In this document: positions 16,974-25,783 of the stretch, in pieces
Layout of the letters: each line of letters starts with the position of its first letter
How positions within the stretch are numbered: position 1 is the first letter of the stretch
The notes under the pieces: model-generated
What the model saw: only the letters and a program-made list of their open reading frames with translations
Databases searched by the model: none
What the model was told of the DNA's origin: nothing
Source of the DNA: CAZRIZ01 sp964600285
GTDB lineage: Bacteria; Patescibacteriota; Saccharimonadia; Saccharimonadales; Saccharimonadaceae
Length of the DNA stretch: 47,258 nucleotides
Direction of reading: 5' to 3'
NCBI GenBank assembly: GCA_964600285.1
Contig: CAZRIZ010000002.1
Coordinates: 1-47,258, forward strand
Made by a program: the position numbers and the translations under genes

Positions 16974-18233
16974 TTAACGAGTGCGACTGATAGCGTCTTT
17001 GAGCGATGTTGGTTTTGAATATTCGAACACGCCACGACGGAAGGCTCTTACGGCCAAGAGCATAATAAGCAGACTCGAAACAACAACCACCGCTACGCCA
17101 ATAATGCCTTCGCTAACTGGTAGATTTCCTGCCGCGTTTCGCATCATTAGAGTCATTGGCGCTGACAGTGGGAAGAAGCTTGAAATTTGAATCACGATGG
17201 TCTTTGCTCCTGAAAAAATTGCTCCAGCAAAATAGAGAGGCAGCATCATTCCTAAGAGAATAGGTGCGTAGAATTGTGAAGCGTCTTGAGCTGTTGGGAA
17301 AAGCGACCCAACCAGAATGGTAAAACCGGTTGTCAGCAGAAAGCCAAATATCAGTAGAACGATACCAAACACGACTGGCCAAAACTCAAATTGCGCTCCG
17401 GCTAATAGTGACGATAGAAACGGTGAAACGGCAAATAGTTTTGTGCTAGCAAAATATAGCAATAATAGCGGAATGACGAGTGCACTGATTTGAATAAATC
17501 CAAGCGCAACCAGTGCGATAATTTTTCCAGATATTAAAGTTTTTGCGTCAATAGCGGTCAGAATCATCTCAGCAACACGGTTTTCCTTCTCTTCAGTTGT
17601 GGCGACTAGTGTCTGGTTGCCAGTTAGTATTAAGACTAAGAAGAATATGACCAAGAATATAACAGGTAAGATCATCTTCTGGAACGGATTATAGATTTTT
17701 CCATCACTATTTAAAATCTGGTTATCTACTGGGAGACTGGTGGCTGATAAGATGCTAGCAAGTGTCGGGTCAACTTTATTGCTAGCGCCTACCATTAGAG
17801 CCGATTGTGCTAGTGAACCAACACCCATGGATATTTGCTGTGTGGCTAATTCATCAGGACCAGTTTTGGTATAGACTTTGATTGAGCTATCGTTAATGTC
17901 TACGGGGTAGATAATCAGGGCCTGTTTAGAGTTCTCGCTACTTAGGAATTTCGTCATCGCTTGCTCTTCGTTTTCTAGTGGCTCTACCTCTAATTCACCG
18001 AATGCCTTAAGGTCGACAATCTCAGAGTGGTCAACAACAATCACGGATGTCAGATTGGTTTTTAGGTCTTCTTTGGCGATGTCGCCCTGTTTTTCAGCCA
18101 TATCGGCGCCGACGATAGATACGCCACCGAAAACCACGGCCATTAGTGGAAAGGCGAATACTGCTAACCAAAATAGTGGCTTGCGAATTTGCTTTAGGAT
18201 CTCAAATTTAACAACTGTCTTTAGATTATGCAT
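16974..18233 (-). CDS. ABC-2 type exporter permease (NatB-like)
   Basis: Protein of 419 aa. One N-terminal TM (about 20-42) and a long extracytoplasmic region (about 43-180) are followed by about five TMs between 185 and 410, the layout of NatB/DUF-type ABC-2 permeases. The segment between the TMs includes TTEEKENRVAEMILTA, a conserved cytoplasmic motif of this family. Its start overlaps the ATPase gene end by 8 nt, so the two form one exporter. The substrate is unknown (NatAB moves sodium; others act on drugs or peptides). The 3' end lies 5 nt from the convergent ATPase gene with no terminator between. Confidence 0.85.
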   Translation of the reverse strand: MHNLKTVVKFEILKQIRKPLFWLAVFAFPLMAVVFGGVSIVGADMAEKQGDIAKEDLKTNLTSVIVVDHSEIVDLKAFGELEVEPLENEEQAMTKFLSSENSKQALIIYPVDINDSSIKVYTKTGPDELATQQISMGVGSLAQSALMVGASNKVDPTLASILSATSLPVDNQILNSDGKIYNPFQKMILPVIFLVIFFLVLILTGNQTLVATTEEKENRVAEMILTAIDAKTLISGKIIALVALGFIQISALVIPLLLLYFASTKLFAVSPFLSSLLAGAQFEFWPVVFGIVLLIFGFLLTTGFTILVGSLFPTAQDASQFYAPILLGMMLPLYFAGAIFSGAKTIVIQISSFFPLSAPMTLMMRNAAGNLPVSEGIIGVAVVVVSSLLIMLLAVRAFRRGVFEYSKPTSLKDAISRTR

Positions 18234-19152
18234 GATTTTCTTCCTTCTCTAGCTTCGCGCCGTAAACATTTACAAAAATATCATCTAAGCTCGGTCGCTC
18301 TATGGAATAGCTTCTGATTTCTAGTTTTTGCTTAACTAAATATTGCAAAATATCATTTGTGGTCTTGCCTTCTTTTGGCAAAAGCTCAGCTTGATTTTTC
18401 TTACCGTCAATGACGCTAAAGGGTGCTTTTTCAGTAGGTAACTTGCCGTTAAAGGTAATCTTGACGCGATTGTCGCCAGCTTCGTCTTTTATGTCTTCCA
18501 CCCTACCATAAACCTTGGCCTTGCCGTCCTTAAGAAGCAGGACACGGTCACAAAGTCGTTCGACTTCTTCCATGTGATGAGTAATCATAAGTATGGTTGC
18601 GCCACGTTTTCGCTCAGCTTCAATAATATCGAGCAGCAGTTTACGATTGATTGGGTCAAAACCTTTGGTCGGTTCGTCTAAGATTAGTAGGTCTGGTTCG
18701 CCCATGATGGTAATTCCCAGCTGGACTTTTTGTTGCTGACCGCTAGATAGTTTATCTAGGCGCAAGTTTATTTTGTCTAACAAGTCAACTTGTTTGAGAT
18801 ACTTTTGAATCCAGACTTCAGCTTCGTCACCAACTAAGCCTTTTAGTTCAGCGAAATAGCGCATTATATTTCCGACTTTTTCTTTCTTGTAAAGACCTCG
18901 CTCTTCTGGTAGGTAGCCAATTTTAATTCTAGAGTCGGGTTGAAAAACTTGACCATTAATCGTTAGTATGCCGTTTGTTGGAGTGTAAAGTCTAAGCAAG
19001 GTGCGAATGGTGGTCGTTTTTCCTGAACCGTTTGAGCCGATAAGAGCGAAGACCTCGCCGGGATAAATTTCAAAGTTTAAGTCTTTAATGACGGTAGTTG
19101 AGCCAAAGTCCATTTGAAAATCTTTGACCTCAACTAAAGGTTGTTTCTTCAT
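18226..19152 (-). CDS. ABC transporter ATP-binding protein (NatA-like)
   Basis: Protein of 308 aa. Walker A is GSNGSGKTT, signature KLSSGQQQKVQLG, Walker B LLILDEPTKGFD, and H-loop MITHHMEE. The C-terminal extension after about residue 225 is the DUF4162-type domain of NatA-like ATPases that serve ABC-2 permeases. A TACAAT box (19159-19164) ends 6 nt before the ATG, so the mRNA is predicted leaderless. It pairs with the permease gene directly downstream. Confidence 0.92.
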   Translation of the reverse strand: MKKQPLVEVKDFQMDFGSTTVIKDLNFEIYPGEVFALIGSNGSGKTTTIRTLLRLYTPTNGILTINGQVFQPDSRIKIGYLPEERGLYKKEKVGNIMRYFAELKGLVGDEAEVWIQKYLKQVDLLDKINLRLDKLSSGQQQKVQLGITIMGEPDLLILDEPTKGFDPINRKLLLDIIEAERKRGATILMITHHMEEVERLCDRVLLLKDGKAKVYGRVEDIKDEAGDNRVKITFNGKLPTEKAPFSVIDGKKNQAELLPKEGKTTNDILQYLVKQKLEIRSYSIERPSLDDIFVNVYGAKLEKEENHA

Positions 19153-19184
19153 GCTTAAATTGTAGCATGCTTCTAAAGGGAAAA

Positions 19185-19211
19185 GAAAAAGCCTCGCAGT
19201 AGTGCGAGGCT
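19185..19211 (-). terminator. Intrinsic terminator of the 81-aa membrane protein gene
   Basis: Arms AGCCTCGCA 19190-19198 and 19203-19211 form a 9-bp stem with a 4-nt loop, followed on the minus strand by UUUUU. It separates this unit from the ABC exporter operon downstream. Confidence 0.85.
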
Positions 19212-19215
19212 AAGG

Positions 19216-19461
19216 TTATTCCTCAAACATTAATTTGAGGAACCAAGGGGATAATAGCCCTATCACAAGGGTTATTGCCCCGGTTCTTCCGGCCGTTGGG
19301 AGCATAATCTCCGGCCGGAATAAGGTGAGGAGCAGGATTGCCAGGCCCATCAGTGATATTGTCACCGATAAGGCTATGAGAGCCACCTTGCTCCAAGTAA
19401 TATCTGGGCGCTTCTTAGCATGACGCGCCCCGTGCATGAGAAATTCTTCTATGTGCTTCAT
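19216..19461 (-). CDS. Small two-TM membrane protein, unknown
   Basis: Protein of 81 aa. The N-terminal 24 residues are charged (HGARHAKKRPD), followed by TM1 (about 27-47) and TM2 (about 58-78) ending LKLMFEE. AAAGGAGGG is a strong ribosome-binding site 6-7 nt before the ATG. The promoter is near-perfect and a GC-rich terminator ends the unit, so it is monocistronic and probably well expressed. No known family recognised. Confidence 0.7.
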   Translation of the reverse strand: MKHIEEFLMHGARHAKKRPDITWSKVALIALSVTISLMGLAILLLTLFRPEIMLPTAGRTGAITLVIGLLSPWFLKLMFEE

Positions 19462-19497
19462 ACATTACCCTCCTTTTAAATTTTGCATGATTGTTTC

Positions 19498-19526
19498 ATT
19501 ATAGCATAAACATAATAAAAAGTCAA
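19498..19526 (-). promoter_or_regulatory. Near-consensus promoter of the 81-aa gene
   Basis: Minus-strand TTGACT (19521-19526) and TATAAT (19498-19503) are 17 bp apart with TGC directly before the -10. The predicted start near 19491 gives a leader of about 30 nt containing the Shine-Dalgarno. Confidence 0.85.
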
Positions 19527-19624
19527 TACACCCCATGTCAAAGCACTGTCTTTAAGGCAAAACTTTCTTAAATATCCCGAGATTCATACAGAGGATTTGG
19601 CAAATAAAGTATAATGAGCTAAGT

Positions 19625-20689
19625 ATGCTAAAACTTTCAGATTTTTCTTATGATTTACCAGATGAGCTTATTGCGACTCACCCACCTGAGGTGAGGGGCC
19701 AGTCTGGCCTACTGGTATTGAATCGCAATAATCAAGCAATTATCAAAGCAAAATACGATAATTTGGATAATTTTTTAATTGAAGGTGATGTTTTAGTTAT
19801 CAATAACACTAAAGTTATTAAGGCACGACTACTGGCAGAAAAAGCAACTGGTGGTCGGCGTGAACTAATAGTACTAGAAAATCATGGTCGGCATGATGAT
19901 TGGTTCGAGCACCAAGTTCTTTATCATGGTCACGTAAAGGTTGGCGATGAACTATTTGTTTCTAACCATAAAATTGAAGTAATTTCTTTGCTGGGGAATG
20001 GTGTGGCGGAAGTTAAAAGTCAGGTTAGCTTATTAGAATTATGTAATGACTATGGTCAACCACCCTTGCCACCTTACTTAAAACGGCCGGCGGAAGACTC
20101 TGACATTAAGCGCTATCAGACTGTTTTTGCGGAGTATCAAGGTTCGGTAGCCGCTCCAACGGCAAGTTTAAACATGACGGATGAACTATTGAGTCGCTTG
20201 CGTCAAAAAGGCGTTAAAGTCGTCTATATTACCCTGCATGTTGGTTTAGGAACGTTTCTGCCGATTCGTGAAGATAACATTGAGAAGCATCACATGCATA
20301 GAGAATATTTTGAAATTCCAATTAAAACAGTGGCAGAAATCGGTCAGGCTAAAATGGAGAGTCGGCGCGTCATTGCGTTAGGCACGACTACTACACGAAC
20401 TTTGGAATATGCTAGTGAATCTATTCTATCGCTTGCTGGGCAGTTGGCTGATGCGCCAGAATTTGTTTCTCAAAAATATTTGTCTGGTGAAGCTGATATT
20501 TTTATTTATCCTGGCTATAAATTTAAGCTAGTTGATGCTATGTTGACTAATTTTCACGCACCAAGAAGTACGGTTCTAATGATGGCTGCGGCTTTTTCTG
20601 GTTGGCCATTTTTGAAACAAGCTTATGAGTTCGCCATAGACGAAAGAATGCGATTTTTATCGTATGGCGATAGTATGTTGATTATTTAG
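19625..20689 (+). CDS. queA: S-adenosylmethionine:tRNA ribosyltransferase-isomerase
   Basis: Protein of 354 aa, typical length. Family blocks present are DFSYDLPDELIATHP at the N-terminus, NNTKVIKARL, YQTVFAEYQGSVAAPTASL, TLHVGLGTFLPIRE and NFHAPRSTVLMMAAAF. It transfers the ribosyl part of SAM to preQ1 at tRNA position 34 to make epoxyqueuosine. TATAAT at 19610-19615 lies 9 nt before the ATG (leaderless). Its TAG stop overlaps the TAA of the convergent FemAB-like gene by 3 nt. The partner enzyme tgt is 1.4 kb away; preQ1 synthesis genes are not in this window. Confidence 0.96.
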   Translation: MLKLSDFSYDLPDELIATHPPEVRGQSGLLVLNRNNQAIIKAKYDNLDNFLIEGDVLVINNTKVIKARLLAEKATGGRRELIVLENHGRHDDWFEHQVLYHGHVKVGDELFVSNHKIEVISLLGNGVAEVKSQVSLLELCNDYGQPPLPPYLKRPAEDSDIKRYQTVFAEYQGSVAAPTASLNMTDELLSRLRQKGVKVVYITLHVGLGTFLPIREDNIEKHHMHREYFEIPIKTVAEIGQAKMESRRVIALGTTTTRTLEYASESILSLAGQLADAPEFVSQKYLSGEADIFIYPGYKFKLVDAMLTNFHAPRSTVLMMAAAFSGWPFLKQAYEFAIDERMRFLSYGDSMLII

Positions 20690-21921
20690 CGTCGTTTTAT
20701 TTTCAAGACGAGCTTTTTTATACCAGGCAAGAATTTGTCAAATGCGTGGCTGATAAGCGGATAAGTGTAGAGGTTGAATTCGCCAACAAATTCGTCAACG
20801 TTGCTACCGAAAACCGCCTTAAACTTGCTAAGACTGTCGCTTAGTGAGCCATCTATGCCACCAAAATTGGCAGTTTTCGCACCACGTTTTTCTGCCCAGG
20901 CAATTCGCCACTTGTCGGCTATGTGTGGAGCGTAAAACTTATCAAAATCGCGATCCATGCCAGAATAAAGCATTTCCAACTGTCCGTGAGACAGAATTGA
21001 CAGCGATGCATTAAGGTGGATTGTATCTTTGTGTTTTTTGGCTATCGAATCGGCCTCGGCTTTGGTGCGTTCGGTCCCCTGTTTTTGGGAGGTCAATTGA
21101 TTTAGAATGGTGCGGCTACCTGCGTCAGTCTGGGCGATTTTGTCGTCTATCTGCTGTAATTTTCTAGTCGCTATTTTTTGATACTCTTTCGGGTCAAAAG
21201 TTGTTAGAGCTAGTAGACAATTGTCTCCAAAAGTTTGCTTAATCTTATAAAAATAAGTGCGATCACGAAGAGAAATATTTTTAGCCTTTGCCGTCGCTTG
21301 GATTAAATTAGTAAAATCGTCAATTCTGTCTAAGTCGATGGCCTCAACCTTGATGCCCATCTCCTCGCCTCGGCGAATAAATTTACGAGTTTTCTTCGCT
21401 ATTTTCTTTTCCCAGTCGTTTTCAATATAAAATACGGCGTTAAAACGTGGCTGGATGGTGTCGCTCATGGCCTTGTTGAACCCAAAATGCATCCATCCGG
21501 CTGACTGAAAGGTGCTAATTAACTTAGTATCTCTAGGCTCGTTAGCGATTTCTCGAGCTTTAGCAAAAGTTGTTGAATTTACAACGATATTCGGGTCGGC
21601 TTTAATTAGTAAGCAACGCTCGCTACGAGCTAATTGCTTCAGTTCTTGTGAGAAAACTTTCAGATATTCTTCATTTTTGACGTTGAAGAGTGGGCCGCGT
21701 GGCAAATACCACATTCTAAAACCAAGTGGCAACTGACGAATTAAAATTAAACTCGCAACTTGAATAGTACCTTTTGATTTTAGGGCCACAAACTTGGCTC
21801 GCCAGTTGTCGGATTTCACCTTTGCCCAGCGCGAATCTTGGAACATAGAGCCAAGCTCGTGTTTACTAGCAAACTTATCAAACTCTTCGGCGGTGATTTC
21901 GGTTAATTGATACTGAGCCAT
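20686..21921 (-). CDS. FemAB-like aminoacyl transferase (peptidoglycan bridge type)
   Basis: Protein of 411 aa, starting MAQYQLTEITAEEFDKF at ATG 21919-21921. A TACAAT box (21929-21934) lies 7 nt upstream, which decides against the longer in-frame start. Two GNAT-like halves carry family blocks (FQDSRWAKVK, WYLPRGPLF, FSILSH-like LNASLSILSHGQLEMLYSG). A coiled-coil insertion of about 60 residues (KIATRKLQQIDDKIAQ onward) corresponds to the tRNA-contacting arm of FemA. The family adds amino acids from charged tRNA to the peptidoglycan stem peptide. Function is inferred from fold; the acceptor and amino acid cannot be read from sequence. Confidence 0.85.
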   Translation of the reverse strand: MAQYQLTEITAEEFDKFASKHELGSMFQDSRWAKVKSDNWRAKFVALKSKGTIQVASLILIRQLPLGFRMWYLPRGPLFNVKNEEYLKVFSQELKQLARSERCLLIKADPNIVVNSTTFAKAREIANEPRDTKLISTFQSAGWMHFGFNKAMSDTIQPRFNAVFYIENDWEKKIAKKTRKFIRRGEEMGIKVEAIDLDRIDDFTNLIQATAKAKNISLRDRTYFYKIKQTFGDNCLLALTTFDPKEYQKIATRKLQQIDDKIAQTDAGSRTILNQLTSQKQGTERTKAEADSIAKKHKDTIHLNASLSILSHGQLEMLYSGMDRDFDKFYAPHIADKWRIAWAEKRGAKTANFGGIDGSLSDSLSKFKAVFGSNVDEFVGEFNLYTYPLISHAFDKFLPGIKKLVLKIKRR

Positions 21922-22043
21922 GCATAAAATTGTACCATAACCTATCGAAGTCTGGTGGTGCTGTGGCAGTAATGTCCGAGAGAAGGAAGATTGTGTCTTT
22001 TGTTCATAGCACATGGTTCGCTTCGCGTAGTATAATATGTCCA

Positions 22044-23231
22044 GTGAAAGCAATTGAATTTGAAATTATAAAACGTGGCGCTGGTCTAGCACGAGCAGGC
22101 GTCATTCATACTCCACACGGTAAAATTAGCACGCCTAGTTTTAGTGTGGCCGCTACTAAAGCGGCCGTCAAGGCCTTGAGTGTAGATGACGTCAAAAAAC
22201 TGGGCGGTCAGTCGGTTCTAGCTAATACTTATCACCTAATTCTTCAGCCTGGTGTTGATGTAATTAGTCAGTCAGGCGGATTAGCCAAGTTTATGAACTG
22301 GGACGGACCAACTTTTACGGATAGTGGCGGTTTTCAGATATTTTCATTAGGGATGGCTTATGATCGCGGTCTGAAAGAAACGGTCAAAGCAGTCTCGAAA
22401 ACTCAAAAAAACCGAGTTAAAGTCACTGATGAGGGCGCTCGGTTTCGTTCTCATATCGACGGATCTTGGCTAGAAATGACGCCAGAGTCGTCAATGCGAG
22501 CCCAGCACACAATTGGCTCTGATATACACATGGCGTTCGATCAGTTAACATCTCCTTCTGCCCCACGAGACGAAATTAGAATGGCGATGGAACGAACCCA
22601 CGCTTGGGCGGATCGTTGCTTGATTGAACATGACAAACTGAATCGACAACACACTAAGAATAAAGAGCCTCTGCAGGCGCTTTATGGCGTAGTACAAGGC
22701 GCTCATGAGTTAGATTTGCGTCGTGAGTCAGCTAGCTTTTTGGCAAAACGAAATTTCGATGGTTTTGGTATTGGTGGTGTTTTTGTGCCGGAGGAAATTC
22801 CAAAATACGTTAATTTAGTTAACCAGATTTTACCAGAGGATAAGCCACGACATTTACTCGGCATGGGGGCGCAACCATTAGACTTATTTTTAGGTGTCGA
22901 GAACGGTATTGACACTTTTGACTGTGTAGCGCCGACTCGCCAAGCTCGCAATGGAGCCCTTTATACAAACAAGGGACGAATTAATATCTTGAACGCTTCG
23001 AATAAAACGGACTTCTCGCAAATTGATGCTGAGTGTGCCTGCAACGTTTGTCAAAACTACTCTAGAGCCTATTTACATCATTTATTTAAGTCAAATGAAA
23101 TCCTAGCTTCGATGTTGGCAAGTCAGCATAACGAGTTCTTTGTCGTTAATTTGGTGGCCAAAATTAGACAAGCCATATTAGATGGCAATTATCTTGAGCT
23201 AAAAGAAGGCTTTCTGAAGGCCTATTACTAG
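22044..23231 (+). CDS. tgt: tRNA-guanine transglycosylase
   Basis: Protein of 395 aa, starting at GTG 22044 (reads MKAIEFEIIKRG). The longer frame from 21930 covers the promoter and the divergent gene start, so it is rejected. TATAAT at 22031-22036 lies 7 nt before this GTG (leaderless). Motifs are TDSGGFQIFSLG (catalytic Asp region), GIGGVFVPEE, GIDTFDCVAPTR with the nucleophile Asp, and zinc ligands CACNVC with a histidine in YLHHLF. It swaps guanine 34 for preQ1 in GUN tRNAs, feeding QueA. Confidence 0.95.
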   Translation: MKAIEFEIIKRGAGLARAGVIHTPHGKISTPSFSVAATKAAVKALSVDDVKKLGGQSVLANTYHLILQPGVDVISQSGGLAKFMNWDGPTFTDSGGFQIFSLGMAYDRGLKETVKAVSKTQKNRVKVTDEGARFRSHIDGSWLEMTPESSMRAQHTIGSDIHMAFDQLTSPSAPRDEIRMAMERTHAWADRCLIEHDKLNRQHTKNKEPLQALYGVVQGAHELDLRRESASFLAKRNFDGFGIGGVFVPEEIPKYVNLVNQILPEDKPRHLLGMGAQPLDLFLGVENGIDTFDCVAPTRQARNGALYTNKGRINILNASNKTDFSQIDAECACNVCQNYSRAYLHHLFKSNEILASMLASQHNEFFVVNLVAKIRQAILDGNYLELKEGFLKAYY

Positions 23232-23264
23232 ATTTTTACTTGTAATTATTGTAAAATCAACACC

Positions 23265-24359
23265 ATGAATAAAGAACCTCTTCGTGTTAAGCTTGAAGTT
23301 GACAACAATACTATCGCCCGTTTTTGGTTAATCGCTCTTGGAATTGTCTCGGCTATTGGTCTGATATTTTGGGCAAAATCCGCTCTAGTTATTTTGGGCA
23401 TGTCTATCTTCCTGGCCGTAGCTATAAATCCTTTAGTCAATCGATTAGCTAAGAGCAAGTTATTTAAGGGAAAGCGTGGTCCGGCGGCAGTAATTGCTTA
23501 CGTCGGTGTAATTTTTCTAATTTTAGTGGCAATGGCGGTGATTGTACCGGCGCTAGTTGAGCAGATTACTAACATCATCAAGAATGCTCCTAATATGGTA
23601 AATGACATATTTGACGGTATATCTAAGCTAAAGTTTATGGAAAACTGGAATATCGAAGATGTTCGCCAGAGCTTCTTGACGACCCTGCAGAACAATGCTC
23701 AAAATTGGATAGCATCTATTGGTGGTTCGGTATTTAGCGGAATAGGTTCAATAGCCACGTCGGTTGTTTCAGCAGTTCTTTTGATAGTGACTTCACTGTT
23801 AATTTCGATTGAACTACCCTCGCTTAAGCGATACGCATTTGGTTTTTACAGAAACAAAAAACGTAAAAAGCATCACGAGGATTTGCTTTATCGGATGTAC
23901 TCTGTCATAGTCGGTTTCGTCGGTGGTCAAATGATGGTAGCGCTAATTAATTCCTTGGTTGCCTGTCTTGTAATATTTATTCTTTCTTACATATTTCCAA
24001 TTCCACAAGGCATGATTACTTTGTTTGGTCTTACGCTGTTTCTAGGAGCTATTGTTCCGATGTTTGGAGCGACTATTGGAATGATTATCACAGCTTTGTT
24101 TATGGTGCTTTATTCGTGGCAATCGGCTCTAATTTTTGTCGTCTACTACCTAATATATCAACAAATTGAGGGTAACGTTATCGGACCATTTATTCAGTCC
24201 AAAAGAGTTGATTTAAGTTTACTACTGATATTAATTTCTATTACAATAGGAACATTTATGTCTGGCCTGCTTGGCGGTGTTATCGCCATTCCTCTAGCTG
24301 GCTGTTTAAAGATTCTGTTTGAAGACTTTATTGAACGATGGCAGCAAAATCATAATTGA
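23265..24359 (+). CDS. AI-2E family transporter (PF01594)
   Basis: Protein of 364 aa with about eight hydrophobic segments and the family layout: two N-terminal TMs (24-90), a soluble amphipathic region (95-155), then TMs ending with a GVIAIPLAGCLKILFEDF tail. The family includes TqsA-like and Na+/H+ antiporter-like permeases, so the name does not prove AI-2 export. A TAAAAT box (23252-23257) lies 7 nt before the ATG (leaderless). The 3' end overlaps the convergent cysS end by 10 nt. Confidence 0.88.
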   Translation: MNKEPLRVKLEVDNNTIARFWLIALGIVSAIGLIFWAKSALVILGMSIFLAVAINPLVNRLAKSKLFKGKRGPAAVIAYVGVIFLILVAMAVIVPALVEQITNIIKNAPNMVNDIFDGISKLKFMENWNIEDVRQSFLTTLQNNAQNWIASIGGSVFSGIGSIATSVVSAVLLIVTSLLISIELPSLKRYAFGFYRNKKRKKHHEDLLYRMYSVIVGFVGGQMMVALINSLVACLVIFILSYIFPIPQGMITLFGLTLFLGAIVPMFGATIGMIITALFMVLYSWQSALIFVVYYLIYQQIEGNVIGPFIQSKRVDLSLLLILISITIGTFMSGLLGGVIAIPLAGCLKILFEDFIERWQQNHN

Positions 24360-25783
24360 TACCAAGTCGTCTGGCCGGACTTATCTTCCAGCGCAATCCC
24401 TTGGTTTAATAACTCATCGCGAATCTTGTCTGACTCTTTGTAGTTTTTAGCTTCTCGTGCAAAGTCTCGTTGCTTAATCAGCTTCTTTTGTTCGTCGGTG
24501 ATGTCTGGTGTTGAAATGACTAAATCAAGTCCGAGTAGTTGGTCTATAAACTCTAATAACTTAACCAGTGACTCACGGTCTATTTGCTCTAGGCTAATCT
24601 CTTCAGATTTGCTGAAAGCTTCATCAATACTAAACAAAACCTGTGGCGTGTTTAAATTGTCATTAGCCAATTCTAATAGGTGTTTTTTAGTTGCTAAGAA
24701 GCTTAGTTTATCTGGGCTAGAACCAGTTTGATAAAGCTGGTGTCTTAAGCTTGCCATCTTGCGCCATCTATTTAAGCGATTAGCGGCGGATTCTAGATTA
24801 TTAAAACTAAAGTTGCTCTCTGTCTGATAGTGGCTTTGTAACACCAATAGTTTGAAATCCATCGGAGTGAAGCCATGGAAGGCTAAGTCGGACAACAAAT
24901 AACCATTGCCCAGGCTCTTGGAGATCTTGTTGTTATCTGCCTTCATGTGGTTGTTGTGCAGCCAGATTTGCGATACTGGCTTTTGAGTAATTGGCTCCAT
25001 TTGGGCTATTTCATTAGTGTGGTGAATCGGTATGTGATCGATTCCTCCAGTATGTATGTCAATTTGTTCACCCAATAGAGCGTAAATAATAGCACTGCAC
25101 TCTAAATGCCAACCAGGAAACCCCATCCTGTCTTTATCACCGTCTTGGTCTAATAAGTCGCTCGGCGTCGCCCACTCCATATCGCGTTTGCAATTATTAG
25201 AGAACTTCCATAAAGCAAAGTCGGTTGGGTTTCTTTTGGCTTGATTAAACTCTACTCGTGCGCCAGCCTTTAGCCCGTCAATATCAATGTGGGCTAATTT
25301 GCCGTAGTCTACTATCTTACTCGTGTCTAAGTAGATGCCGTCGTCAATTTGATACGTTAAGCCTAGATTTTTTAGTTTTCGCACAATTGAAAGTTGCTCG
25401 TTTATAAAATCAGTGGCGCGAGCGAACTGCCTCGGTTTAACTAGGTTCAAATCTCTATATCCGTCCACAAAGGACGCTATGTAGCGGTTTGCGATTTCCC
25501 AAGCCGTTACTTTTTCTTGGCTTGCCTTCTTGGCTAATTTGTCTTCGCCTTCGTCGGCGTCAGAGACCAGATGGCCGACGTCGGTTAAGTTTATAATTCG
25601 GTCAACTTGAAAACCATCCAAGGTGAGTGCCCGCACTAAAACGTCCCAGTAAATATAGGCCGACCAGTTGCCAATGTGTGCGTCGCTGTAGACGGTTGGT
25701 CCACAGGTATAAATTTTGACTGTAGGTGGATTTAGGGGTTTTAGTGTCTCGGTTTTGCGCGATAGTGTGTTAAATAATCTCAT
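24350..25783 (-). CDS. cysS: Cysteinyl-tRNA synthetase
   Basis: Protein of 477 aa. Class I signatures are HIGN (in SDAHIGNWSAYIYWD) and KISKSLGN. Zinc ligands C (YTCGPTVYSD), C (GWHLECSAI), H and E (GGIDHIPIHHTNEIAQ) are all kept. It charges tRNA-Cys. The N-terminus overlaps the DHH gene end by 14 nt, placing it last in the operon ybaB-recR-DHH-cysS. Length and domain order are normal for the family. Confidence 0.96.
   Translation of the reverse strand: MRLFNTLSRKTETLKPLNPPTVKIYTCGPTVYSDAHIGNWSAYIYWDVLVRALTLDGFQVDRIINLTDVGHLVSDADEGEDKLAKKASQEKVTAWEIANRYIASFVDGYRDLNLVKPRQFARATDFINEQLSIVRKLKNLGLTYQIDDGIYLDTSKIVDYGKLAHIDIDGLKAGARVEFNQAKRNPTDFALWKFSNNCKRDMEWATPSDLLDQDGDKDRMGFPGWHLECSAIIYALLGEQIDIHTGGIDHIPIHHTNEIAQMEPITQKPVSQIWLHNNHMKADNNKISKSLGNGYLLSDLAFHGFTPMDFKLLVLQSHYQTESNFSFNNLESAANRLNRWRKMASLRHQLYQTGSSPDKLSFLATKKHLLELANDNLNTPQVLFSIDEAFSKSEEISLEQIDRESLVKLLEFIDQLLGLDLVISTPDITDEQKKLIKQRDFAREAKNYKESDKIRDELLNQGIALEDKSGQTTWYQL

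Noticed and set aside
21930..22043. Long N-terminal extension of Tgt
   Set aside because: The extra codons cover the TATAAT box and the divergent FemAB-like promoter; the GTG at 22044 gives the family N-terminus.
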